Below, in pieces: positions 9,408 to 15,910 of a DNA stretch of 22,290 nt. Below the pieces are notes generated by a model. The model was not told where the DNA came from. It worked only from the letters and a program-made list of their open reading frames with translations, and made no database searches. The DNA is taken from contig JAQVXV010000013.1 in assembly GCA_028708945.1 (NCBI GenBank), positions 1 through 22,290 of the forward strand, read 5' to 3'. Position 1 is the stretch's first letter. Every line of letters starts with the position of its first letter. The position numbers and the translations under genes were made by a program. This DNA comes from Bacilli bacterium (GTDB lineage: Bacteria; Bacillota_I; Bacilli_A; RF39; UBA660).

Positions 9408-9436
9408 ATTATAGCACGTTCTTTTGCTTTTTTGAA
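9408..9436 (-). promoter_or_regulatory. Xre promoter (minus strand)
   Basis: On the minus strand TTCAAA (-35), a 17-bp spacer and a perfect TATAAT (-10) lie about 30 bp upstream of ATG 9377. The -35 box sits inside the first copy of the TTGCnnTTTTGAACC motif, which suggests autoregulation. Confidence 0.6.
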
Positions 9437-9470
9437 CCATTTAATTTATTTTATTATCAAATTTTACATA

Positions 9471-9499
9471 TTGCACTTTTGAACCTGCTATGTTATACT
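9471..9499 (+). promoter_or_regulatory. Mobilization operon promoter 1
   Basis: TTGCAC (9471-9476), a 17-bp spacer and TATACT (9494-9499), preceded by TG in the extended -10 position. It would drive the plus-strand genes from 9622. The -35 box is part of the second repeat copy. Confidence 0.6.
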
Positions 9500-9537
9500 T
9501 TAATTAGGAATATTATTACGGTGGCAAACTTTTAAAT

Positions 9538-9567
9538 TTGAACCAAGTTAATTCCTTATATTATACT
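9538..9567 (+). promoter_or_regulatory. Mobilization operon promoter 2
   Basis: TTGAAC (9538-9543), an 18-bp spacer and TATACT (9562-9567), closer to the first gene. The -35 box is the TTGAACC of the third, partial repeat. Tandem promoters under the same operator motif suggest tight control of transfer genes. Confidence 0.5.
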
Positions 9568-9621
9568 CCAATTATTGCGTTTTTGAGCCAATGACTAGAG
9601 TATTAGAAAGGAGGTAGAAAT

Positions 9622-9846
9622 ATGTTTAAGGATAAGGTGTGGAAAAAGATTTTAAAAATTAATGAGTATGAACTTGATGAACAAATTGCAGAACTTACAT
9701 TTGAATTAGTGGATCAATTGGATATGGATGAAGAAGAAATCAACGAAAAATTTAATATATTAGATAGTTATGAAATTACAGAAACTAATATATTAAGACA
9801 AAGAATAGTTTTATATGAAATGATGAAAGAATTAGAAAATTTATAA
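9622..9846 (+). CDS. Small acidic protein, unknown
   Basis: A 74-aa, strongly acidic, probably all-helical protein with no motif I recognise. It is convincing as a gene because of a strong AAAGGAGG site ahead of ATG 9622, its place as first gene behind the two regulated promoters, and its short 31-bp gap to the next gene. In mobilizable elements such positions often hold small accessory or regulatory proteins; nothing more specific can be said. Confidence 0.7.
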   Translation: MFKDKVWKKILKINEYELDEQIAELTFELVDQLDMDEEEINEKFNILDSYEITETNILRQRIVLYEMMKELENL

Positions 9847-9877
9847 TTTGAAAAAATTAAACAAAGGAGGTTGATAT

Positions 9878-10117
9878 ATGTCAGCAGAAGAAACATTAAA
9901 ATTATTATCAAAGCAATGGTGCAATTTACAAGATCTTATGAAATTAGCAAATATCGGTAGAAATTCTGCTTTAAAAATTAGAAAAGAAATTAAAACAGAT
10001 TTAGAGAGTAAAGGATATACCCTACCTAATAATTTGATACCTATGTGTGAAGTTGTTACTAAGTTGAAAATTAATATTCCCTATTTACAAAAGATGGCTA
10101 ATGTGGAAGATAAATGA
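9878..10117 (+). CDS. Small HTH-like protein, excisionase or relaxosome candidate
   Basis: A 79-aa protein behind a very strong AAAGGAGG site. The segment CNLQDLMKLANIGRNSALKI (15-34) looks like a helix-turn-helix of the kind seen in excisionases and small MerR-like proteins, followed by a second helical part with a possible second recognition segment (MCEVVTKLKINIPYLQKMA). It sits immediately before the oriT candidate and relaxase. It could be the excisionase for the integrase or a DNA-binding relaxosome helper. The function is inferred from size, fold hint and place only. Confidence 0.7.
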   Translation: MSAEETLKLLSKQWCNLQDLMKLANIGRNSALKIRKEIKTDLESKGYTLPNNLIPMCEVVTKLKINIPYLQKMANVEDK

Positions 10118-10119
10118 TT

Positions 10120-10155
10120 CCTATCTCACGTTGGGCTATGCCCTAGTGAGATAGG
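10120..10155 (+). other. oriT candidate (hairpin with MobV-like nick site)
   Basis: A perfect 10-bp stem, CCTATCTCAC (10120-10129) with GTGAGATAGG (10146-10155), encloses a second small stem GGGC-TAT-GCCC. The right arm contains TAGTGAG followed by ATAG. The MobV relaxase of pMV158 nicks after TAGTGTG, so the cut here would fall between 10150 and 10151. It ends 32 bp before the relaxase gene, the usual place for oriT in this family. It has no following T-run, so it is not an ordinary terminator. Confidence 0.6.
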
Positions 10156-10187
10156 TCATGAAATGACTTCTTTATGGAGGTTAATCA

Positions 10188-11546
10188 ATGTATGAAGGAA
10201 AACAGGTAGTAAGATTTGTTAATAATTATAAGAGTAAAGATTTATATAATATCGGTAATGAGATGGATAAAAGAAAAGGTACTGGTAATTATGATGATGA
10301 AAGAACTAAATTTAATATTCATTATAAAGATATTAAAGAGAAGAGTTTATATCAAGAAGTTAAAAATACTTTAGATAATCGTAATATTGAATATCTTCAT
10401 AAAACTAAAACTAATATGTTAAATGGTGTTACTTTTACAAGTGGTCCAGAGTTCTTTCAGACACTAGGACTACAATTTAAGAAAAGTGGTAGAACTTATC
10501 AATCTGGTGATAAGGAAGGGCAAGATATTTTAGTTCCTGATATTAAATCTAAAAATGATATTCCAGAAGAAGTAATTAATTATTTTGATAGTTGTATGGA
10601 ATATTTAAAATCTTTAGTTGGTAAAGAAAATATTGTTATGGCTCATGTTCATTTTGATGAAGATACCCCTCACCTACAAGCTTACTTCTTACCAGTTGTA
10701 AATGAGGTTGAAAGGAAATGTTTTAAAAGAGATAGTAATGGTGAGTTAATAAAAGAAAAAGTAATTGGTGGTAATGGTAAAGAAAAAGAAGTTCCAATCT
10801 TATTTAGGGATAGTAACAACAATATTGTCTATGAAACAGTCAAAGGTAACTTTTTAAATAATGATCAATTTTGGAAAGACTTAGGTGGTAAAAATTCTTT
10901 TGCTACTATTCAAGATTCGTTTAATAAGTTTATTAATGATAAAGGTTATAAATTAGATCGTGGTAAAGTTGGTTCTAATAAAAAACATCAAACTAAACTA
11001 GAGCATCAAGTTGATGAATTAAAAAATGAAATAAGCAATTTATGGAAAGATATTGATAGTTATAATGATAAGTTGAAAAAGTCTAAGGAGATACTTCAAA
11101 ATGGTTCTAAAGAAGAACTAAATATTAAAAAGAATTTAGTTGGTTATAGTGCTAAAGAAGTAGAAAAATTAATTGATTATTCTAGTAATTTGAAAAGGAT
11201 AAATGATATTAACAAATATGAATTAGAGTCTAAAGATAGTAAGATATTTTCTTTAACTCATGAAAATGAATTTTATAAGAACAATAAAGAACTAACGAAC
11301 ATTAGAAAGTATAGTCATGAAAAAGATAATGAATTACGAGATAAGAAAACAGAAGTTGATTATTTAAATAAAGCATTAAACACTATTACTAGAGCTTTTG
11401 ATATTAAATTAAATAGAAAACCTATGTTATATATAAATGACTATGTTAAGTTATCCAAAGAAATTATTAATGCTAATAAAAATATTAATAATGAGATGGA
11501 TAAAGCTAGTGAAGATTTTCATAAATTGTTTGAACAAGAAAAATAG
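10188..11546 (+). CDS. MobV-family relaxase (Mob/Pre)
   Basis: A 452-aa relaxase that would nick oriT on one strand and carry it into a recipient using another element's transfer channel. The catalytic metal motif is clear: HVHFDEDTPH (153-162), the HxDExxPH type of MobV/Mob_Pre proteins. The N-terminal part (1-270) is the nuclease domain. From about 275 to 440 the chain is rich in Lys, Glu, Asn and Leu and should form a coiled coil, as usual for the family. ATG 10188 has GGAGG nearby. No coupling protein or type IV secretion genes are in the window, so the element is mobilizable, not self-transmissible. The integrase start follows the stop by 16 bp. Confidence 0.93.
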   Translation: MYEGKQVVRFVNNYKSKDLYNIGNEMDKRKGTGNYDDERTKFNIHYKDIKEKSLYQEVKNTLDNRNIEYLHKTKTNMLNGVTFTSGPEFFQTLGLQFKKSGRTYQSGDKEGQDILVPDIKSKNDIPEEVINYFDSCMEYLKSLVGKENIVMAHVHFDEDTPHLQAYFLPVVNEVERKCFKRDSNGELIKEKVIGGNGKEKEVPILFRDSNNNIVYETVKGNFLNNDQFWKDLGGKNSFATIQDSFNKFINDKGYKLDRGKVGSNKKHQTKLEHQVDELKNEISNLWKDIDSYNDKLKKSKEILQNGSKEELNIKKNLVGYSAKEVEKLIDYSSNLKRINDINKYELESKDSKIFSLTHENEFYKNNKELTNIRKYSHEKDNELRDKKTEVDYLNKALNTITRAFDIKLNRKPMLYINDYVKLSKEIINANKNINNEMDKASEDFHKLFEQEK

Positions 11547-11562
11547 AAAGGAAGTGATAAAT

Positions 11563-12817
11563 ATTGCAATAAGACAAGCTAAAAAAGATGAAATAACTAA
11601 AGATGGTAGAAGTTGGTATGTTGATTTAAGTTATACTGATTTATTAGGTAGAAGGCATAGATATCATTCTAAGAAATTTGATTCTAGAAGAGATGCTAGA
11701 GATCATGAAGCTGAGTTTAAACTTAAAGTAAAAAATGCTACTGATTATTCAGATATGACATTCAAAGATTTAATTGAAGAACACTACAATTATCAACAAG
11801 ATAAAGTTAAAGTTACTACTCTAAAAAATTATCGAACAATGAGACCATTTCTAGAACCATTAGATAACTTAAAATTAGTTGGTTTTAATATAAGACATTA
11901 TGAAATGTGGAGACAAACAATTAATGCTAAAGAAATATCTACTAGATATAAAAATGGGTTGTATAAGTATTTAAAGACATTATTAAACTTTGGTACTAAG
12001 TGGTATGATATTAATTTTTTTAAAGTATATAGTAAAATGACTAATTTTAATAATCCTAATGAAAGAAAAAAAGAAATGTTATTTTATACTCATCAGGAAT
12101 TTCAAAAATTTTTATCGGTAGAATATGATTTAAAAATATAGATGTGCATTTCAAACTTTATTCTATTGTGGACTTCGTAATGGTGAACTTAGAGGATTGG
12201 CTTGGGAGGATATTGATTTTAATAAAAGAACCTTAACAATTAATAAAAACGTTGTTAAAGTTCCTAATGAAAATACTAATAAAAATTATACTTTGACTAG
12301 TCCTAAAACTAGTTCTAGTTATAGAACAATACCTATTCCCCTATTCTTAATAAATGATTTAGAAAAACTATATGATAAATGTGCTACCTTTTACGGTTTT
12401 AAGGATAAGTGGTTTGTATTTGGCGATGTAGATCCTATAGCTGACACTACTTTTAGAAATAGAAAAACTTTGAATGCATTTAATGCCGGTGTTAAAGATA
12501 TTAGAATTCATGATTTTAGACATAGTTGCGCTTCTTTATTAATTGATAGTGGTGCTAATATAACTTTAGTTGCTAAATACTTAGGACATACTAAAATTGA
12601 TGAAACACTTAACACCTATTCTCATATGTATCAGAATAGATTAGATACCATTGTTAATATTATTGAGAATCAAAATGAGAAGTTTATTGATTATAAACCT
12701 AGAGAACAATTATCAGAACCAGAGAAGATAATTGAATCAAAAGAAGATCAAGATGAATATATTTACATTGCTCCTAAGAAAAAGAAGTCAAAAGAAAAAG
12801 ATGACCTAGTTCTGTAA
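11563..12817 (+). pseudogene. Tyrosine integrase, split by a frameshift
   Basis: It encodes a tyrosine recombinase of about 417 aa if one base is removed. The N-terminal arm-binding part (SWYVDLSYTDLLGRRHRYHS) and the SAM-like core-binding domain (about 65-165) are in the first frame, which stops at TAG 12139-12141. The second frame carries the catalytic residues: CGLRNGELRG (first Arg), HDFRHS (His and Arg), LGHTKIDETLNTYSH (His and the nucleophilic Tyr). Continuity is restored by deleting one A from the A5 run at 12132-12136. The shift needed is +1, and the nearby TTTAAAA would favour -1, so programmed slippage is not supported. The best start is ATT 11563, 8 bp after AAAGGAAG, giving MAIRQ; GTG 11554 is too close to that site. 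Confidence 0.85.
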
Positions 12818-12840
12818 TTGAGCCGAATCATCTTTTCTTA
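12796..12840 (+). terminator. Possible terminator at the integrase end
   Basis: AAAAGATGA (12796-12804) pairs with TCATCTTTT (12828-12836), 9 bp with a 23-nt loop. The left arm is within the last codons of the integrase. It is followed by CTTAAG and not by a long T-run, so it is only a moderate candidate. The 119-bp gap up to 12936 lies between convergent genes and holds nothing else clear. Confidence 0.4.
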
Positions 12841-12936
12841 AGTTGTATTTTAGTATTCTCTAATCTTACTTTTTTAGTTGACATTTATAGAACTGCTTTA
12901 CCAACTTTTAATTATTTGTTAAATATAATATATAAA

Positions 12937-13875
12937 TTAATCTTTATTAGTACATAATATGCTTTTAAATTTTTTTTGCATTTTGATAGCTGTTTCGATT
13001 GTCCTGTTTATAAGCTCATCATAATTTGAATGATCATCATAATTTAAACCATTTAAATTATATTTTATTCTACTAACATCTCCAGAGCATTCTCTTAACC
13101 ACTCTAATTCAATTCCTAAATCATGCTCAATTTTTTCTTTATTCTCATAAAGTTTGTCAAAAAACGCTTTATCATTTATCATATATAACCCAATTCGTAT
13201 ATAACCTTCTTTATTAATTAATTCGATAGCAATATGAGACGAGCTAGATCCTATTGCTACATCATACCATTGATCGGTGGTCGCTTTTCGAACATTAAAT
13301 GGCTTACCTTTATCTATTAAAATTTCATTAAATTTATTCCAAAATTCTAACCTTTCAGATTGCGACTTATTTAATTGGCCTTGATTACTATTAGTCTTTG
13401 AATTTTTAATAAAATCATTAGGTTTTTCAACAACTTCAAAATATGGAGCTGGTAATGAGTCACCTATTTTATATGCATGCAATTCTATTAAGAAAAAGTT
13501 GATATTACTATTAGTATTATTATTTAACCATTCTATTGCACTTTTATGTTCTTCTTTAGCTTGTTTAACAATCCAAACAACTACTTGTGCATCTAAACCC
13601 GAAGCATATGTAATGATTTTGCCAAGATGATCATGATTAGATGCTTCTAATTGATTTTCAACAATAATTTTAATACCGGTAGATTCATCAACTCCTACTA
13701 GATCACATCTGTATGTTCCTACATAAACTTCCTTGGATATATCTGTTAAAGTTAACCCCAAAACATCATTTAAAATCTCAATATTTTCAGTTTCTGATAG
13801 CCATTCTGAAAAATCATATTGCTCGTGCTTCCATAAATTTCTCAATTCAACTTCGTTTAATTTTCCTATTTCCAT
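12937..13875 (-). CDS. DUF4268 protein with PD-(D/E)XK-like nuclease domain
   Basis: A 312-aa protein. The N-terminal half has the pattern of a restriction-like nuclease: CDLVGVDES with D58, then IIVENQLE with E73 and Q75 in place of the usual lysine, then a helix and the strand AQVVVWIV. The C-terminal half, with RLEFWNKFNEIL and a central IAIELINKEGYIRIGLYM, matches the DUF4268 arrangement as I know it. Such proteins are usually soluble and occur among defence genes. ATG 13875 has AAAGGAG upstream. It is the last of a three-gene operon with Fic and the DUF6994-like gene, 24 bp after the latter. The E-x-Q variant is known in active nucleases of this fold, so loss of activity should not be assumed. 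Confidence 0.8.
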   Translation of the reverse strand: MEIGKLNEVELRNLWKHEQYDFSEWLSETENIEILNDVLGLTLTDISKEVYVGTYRCDLVGVDESTGIKIIVENQLEASNHDHLGKIITYASGLDAQVVVWIVKQAKEEHKSAIEWLNNNTNSNINFFLIELHAYKIGDSLPAPYFEVVEKPNDFIKNSKTNSNQGQLNKSQSERLEFWNKFNEILIDKGKPFNVRKATTDQWYDVAIGSSSSHIAIELINKEGYIRIGLYMINDKAFFDKLYENKEKIEHDLGIELEWLRECSGDVSRIKYNLNGLNYDDHSNYDELINRTIETAIKMQKKFKSILCTNKD

Positions 13876-13899
13876 TTTTTTCTCCTTTGCATTTTTAAG

Positions 13900-14607
13900 T
13901 TATAAATTACTAGAATACTTTAAAATTCGATTATTTCTCAAATTAACAAAACTCGTAACTTTGTCCATATAATATTTATATTCGTCTATGCTTTGAGGCG
14001 TTGGTTTTCTATTATCAAAGCCATCAAAAGGCAACCAAAAATATATGCTTTCGTACTTTTCATCAACTAAATCATTTAGCAAAAAGAAATTAACATATCC
14101 TTTAAAATCTATAAATAAATCAAAAAAATCTTTATATCTCTCAATATGTTTGTATAATGGGTTATCTACCTTTAAATACCACAATCTAATGCATTCTAAT
14201 GTTAAATCAAACCTATCATTTATTTTTGGATGCATTCCTCTAATCTGATTAATGGTTAATTTATTATCCATTTTATTAGCAGGGAATATTATATATCCTC
14301 CAATGGTGCTAGCCAGGTCAAAAAAATCATTTATTTTCTCAAAAGGGAAATTACTAACAATCCCTTGCATACTTTCACGTCTAGAATATGTATGAATTAT
14401 TGAATCACTTGAAAATATAAATTTATTACTTAAAACATTTAATTTGAAATAATATGGTGCTACAGATGATTCCACAAGATTAAACCTATTACCATTGGGA
14501 AGTTTTTTGTTCCACAATATAAAATGATATTTATGTAAAAGATTACTATAAGTGTCTGGATCTTTATTTGCTGAATCAGTATACATTTTTACTTTTATAT
14601 CAATCAT
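13900..14607 (-). CDS. DUF6994-like protein, unknown function
   Basis: A protein of about 235 aa without a recognisable catalytic motif. The layout (DPDTYSNLLHKYHFILWNKK near the start, SSDSIIHTYSRRE in the middle, PANKMDNKLTINQIRGMHPK, then ECIRLWYL and a helical end) fits the family I know as DUF6994, from memory only. Start choice: GTG 14613 and ATG 14607 are both in frame; AAAGGG nine bases before ATG 14607 favours the latter. It lies 25 bp after fic and before the DUF4268 gene, so all three are probably translated from one message. No membrane segment or signal peptide is seen. Confidence 0.8.
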   Translation of the reverse strand: MIDIKVKMYTDSANKDPDTYSNLLHKYHFILWNKKLPNGNRFNLVESSVAPYYFKLNVLSNKFIFSSDSIIHTYSRRESMQGIVSNFPFEKINDFFDLASTIGGYIIFPANKMDNKLTINQIRGMHPKINDRFDLTLECIRLWYLKVDNPLYKHIERYKDFFDLFIDFKGYVNFFLLNDLVDEKYESIYFWLPFDGFDNRKPTPQSIDEYKYYMDKVTSFVNLRNNRILKYSSNL

Positions 14608-14632
14608 CAACACTCACCCTTTCTCTTTATCA

Positions 14633-15625
14633 TTAAACTTTATAGTACATTTGATTTTTGCTTGTTGGTTTATCTGGGATAGTCATTTTTACTAATCCTT
14701 CATTTAGAGCGGGATCTAAGTAATTTGCCCTAAATGTTTCTTTCGATTTTATATTTAACTTTTTCATAATTTGATTAGCTGTCATAGGGATATTACTATC
14801 CATTGCATCTAATAATTTAATTAAATAAACATTATTTTGAGTCACTGCTTGTGATGATGAGCTAATTATTTCATCTAAAACTTCATCAAACATTTTTAAC
14901 ATAAATTCAATGAATTCATTAGAGTTTCCATTAATATGGCAATGTGCTATTGAATCATAATACTCTTCTTGATATTTTTTTATTTGATTCTCTATTGGTA
15001 GGTATTCAAAAACCTCTTTATAATTAGATAATATAACAGTCTGCCATAATCTCGCCATTCTTCCATTACCATCGGTAAATGGATGAATAAAAACAAATTC
15101 ATAATGGAATATTGAAGATAATATCAATGGATTAATGTTATCTTTCTCTCTTTTCATAAAACTAAATAAATTTTCAATTAACTCTGGAACTCTATCTTGT
15201 GGTGGCGCCATGAAAATACATTTATCACCATCAAATACACCTTCACCAGAAGATCTATAAACACCTGATTCGTCTAAAGTTAAATATGTCATTACACCAT
15301 GAACTTTTAACAGATCTTTTATTAAATATGGGCTTACTTCTTTTATCATCTCATAAGCTTTATATGCATCTTTTACTTCTTGAATTTCCTTTTGTGGCCC
15401 TAAAACCATTTTACCATTTATAATATCTTTAACTTGATTTAATGATAATGAATTAGCTTCAATTGCAAGAGATGAATGAATTGAATTAATTCGATTATTT
15501 CTTCTTAACGTAGGCATCTTGTTTAAACTATTATAATTATCTAGTTTACCTATTTTCTCCATTATAGTTGCTACTAGATCAAGCATTTTATTAGTAATAG
15601 AAAATGGCGGAGTATACTTTTCCAT
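14633..15625 (-). CDS. Fic-domain protein (AMP transferase type)
   Basis: A 330-aa protein of the Fic family, which attaches AMP or other nucleotide parts to target proteins. The catalytic motif HPFTDGNGRMAR (181-192) is complete. An N-terminal helix carries SLAIEAN (52-58), close to the inhibitory (S/T)xxxE(G/N) motif; E56 would block ATP as in self-inhibited class II Fic proteins, although Gly is replaced by Ala. The C-terminus (about 262-330) is a winged-helix domain, so it may bind DNA and control its own operon. ATG 15625 follows AGAGGTGA. It is the first gene of the fic, DUF6994, DUF4268 operon and has a strong promoter. The target protein cannot be told from the sequence. Confidence 0.93.
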   Translation of the reverse strand: MEKYTPPFSITNKMLDLVATIMEKIGKLDNYNSLNKMPTLRRNNRINSIHSSLAIEANSLSLNQVKDIINGKMVLGPQKEIQEVKDAYKAYEMIKEVSPYLIKDLLKVHGVMTYLTLDESGVYRSSGEGVFDGDKCIFMAPPQDRVPELIENLFSFMKREKDNINPLILSSIFHYEFVFIHPFTDGNGRMARLWQTVILSNYKEVFEYLPIENQIKKYQEEYYDSIAHCHINGNSNEFIEFMLKMFDEVLDEIISSSSQAVTQNNVYLIKLLDAMDSNIPMTANQIMKKLNIKSKETFRANYLDPALNEGLVKMTIPDKPTSKNQMYYKV

Positions 15626-15654
15626 AGTTTCACCTCTATTTTTCTTTCATTTAT

Positions 15655-15683
15655 ATTATACCATTTAAATTAAAAACAATCAA
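15655..15683 (-). promoter_or_regulatory. Promoter of the fic operon
   Basis: On the minus strand TTGATT, a 17-bp spacer and TATAAT with TG one base ahead (extended -10), about 30 bp upstream of the Fic start. This is the best sigma-A-type promoter in the window. Confidence 0.75.
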
Positions 15684-15686
15684 TTA

Positions 15687-15718
15687 TCTTGCTTAAATCT
15701 TGCTTATTTTCTTACTTA
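15687..15718. repeat. Three phased 9-bp sites upstream of the fic promoter
   Basis: TCTTGCTTA (15687-15695), TCTTGCTTA (15698-15706) and TCTTACTTA (15710-15718). The starts are 11 and 12 bp apart, about one helical turn, and the array ends directly at the -35 box. They look like binding sites for a regulator, possibly the winged-helix end of Fic or the AlbA_2 protein encoded upstream. Confidence 0.55.
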
Positions 15719-15787
15719 TTAAATATCACTATATCATTTTTTTATAAGCAAATCATTGATAATGGGCAGTAATAATTCGCCATACTT

Positions 15788-15816
15788 GTTGTAATATCTT
15801 TTTAAGATATTGCAAC
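15788..15816. other. Long hairpin of unknown role
   Basis: Arms of 13 nt (15788-15800 and 15804-15816) pair with a single G-T mismatch around a 3-nt loop. Neither strand has a T-run after it. It is followed by a G/C-rich patch (GGGGGCCC, 15836-15843) that stands out in this AT-rich region. It sits between the AlbA_2 gene's terminator and the fic operon. It might be part of a small RNA or a protein-binding site. Confidence 0.45.
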
Positions 15817-15882
15817 CAACATAAGAATTGTTGCTGGGGGCCCTGTTGTCAATGAGGAATTATAAAGAAATAGTATAAGTAA

Positions 15883-15903
15883 AAAGATGCCATAAGCATC
15901 TTT
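15883..15903 (-). terminator. Terminator of the AlbA_2 gene
   Basis: AAAGATGC and GCATCTTT form an 8-bp stem with a 5-nt loop, 7 bp after the stop codon. On the minus strand it is followed by TTACTTATACT, extending the stem's own T-run to TTTTT. Confidence 0.7.
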
Positions 15904-15910
15904 GAATTAT

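Larger units (their letters stand above)
9424..9589. repeat. Operator-like repeat array TTGCnnTTTTGAACC
   Basis: Three near-identical 15-bp sites in the same orientation: TTGCTTTTTTGAACC (9424-9438), TTGCACTTTTGAACC (9471-9485) and TTGCGTTTTTGAGCC (9575-9589). A fourth site shares only TTTGAACC (9537-9544). Spacing is about 47, 59-66 and 38-45 bp. Three of the four overlap the -35 boxes of the divergent promoters. They are good candidates for binding sites of the neighbouring Xre protein. Iterons for replication are a weaker alternative. Confidence 0.65.

Noticed and set aside
9424..9589. Iterons of a plasmid-type replication origin
   Set aside because: No replication initiator gene is in the window, spacing is irregular and the sites fall on -35 boxes, so operators are the better reading.
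12127..12141. Programmed -1 frameshift (slippery T TTA AAA) in the integrase
   Set aside because: The heptamer is in the proper frame for -1 slippage, but the downstream catalytic frame needs +1. A -1 shift leads to a different frame without integrase motifs.
15788..15816. Single CRISPR-like repeat
   Set aside because: It is partly palindromic with a fitting length, but only one copy exists and there are no spacers or cas genes.
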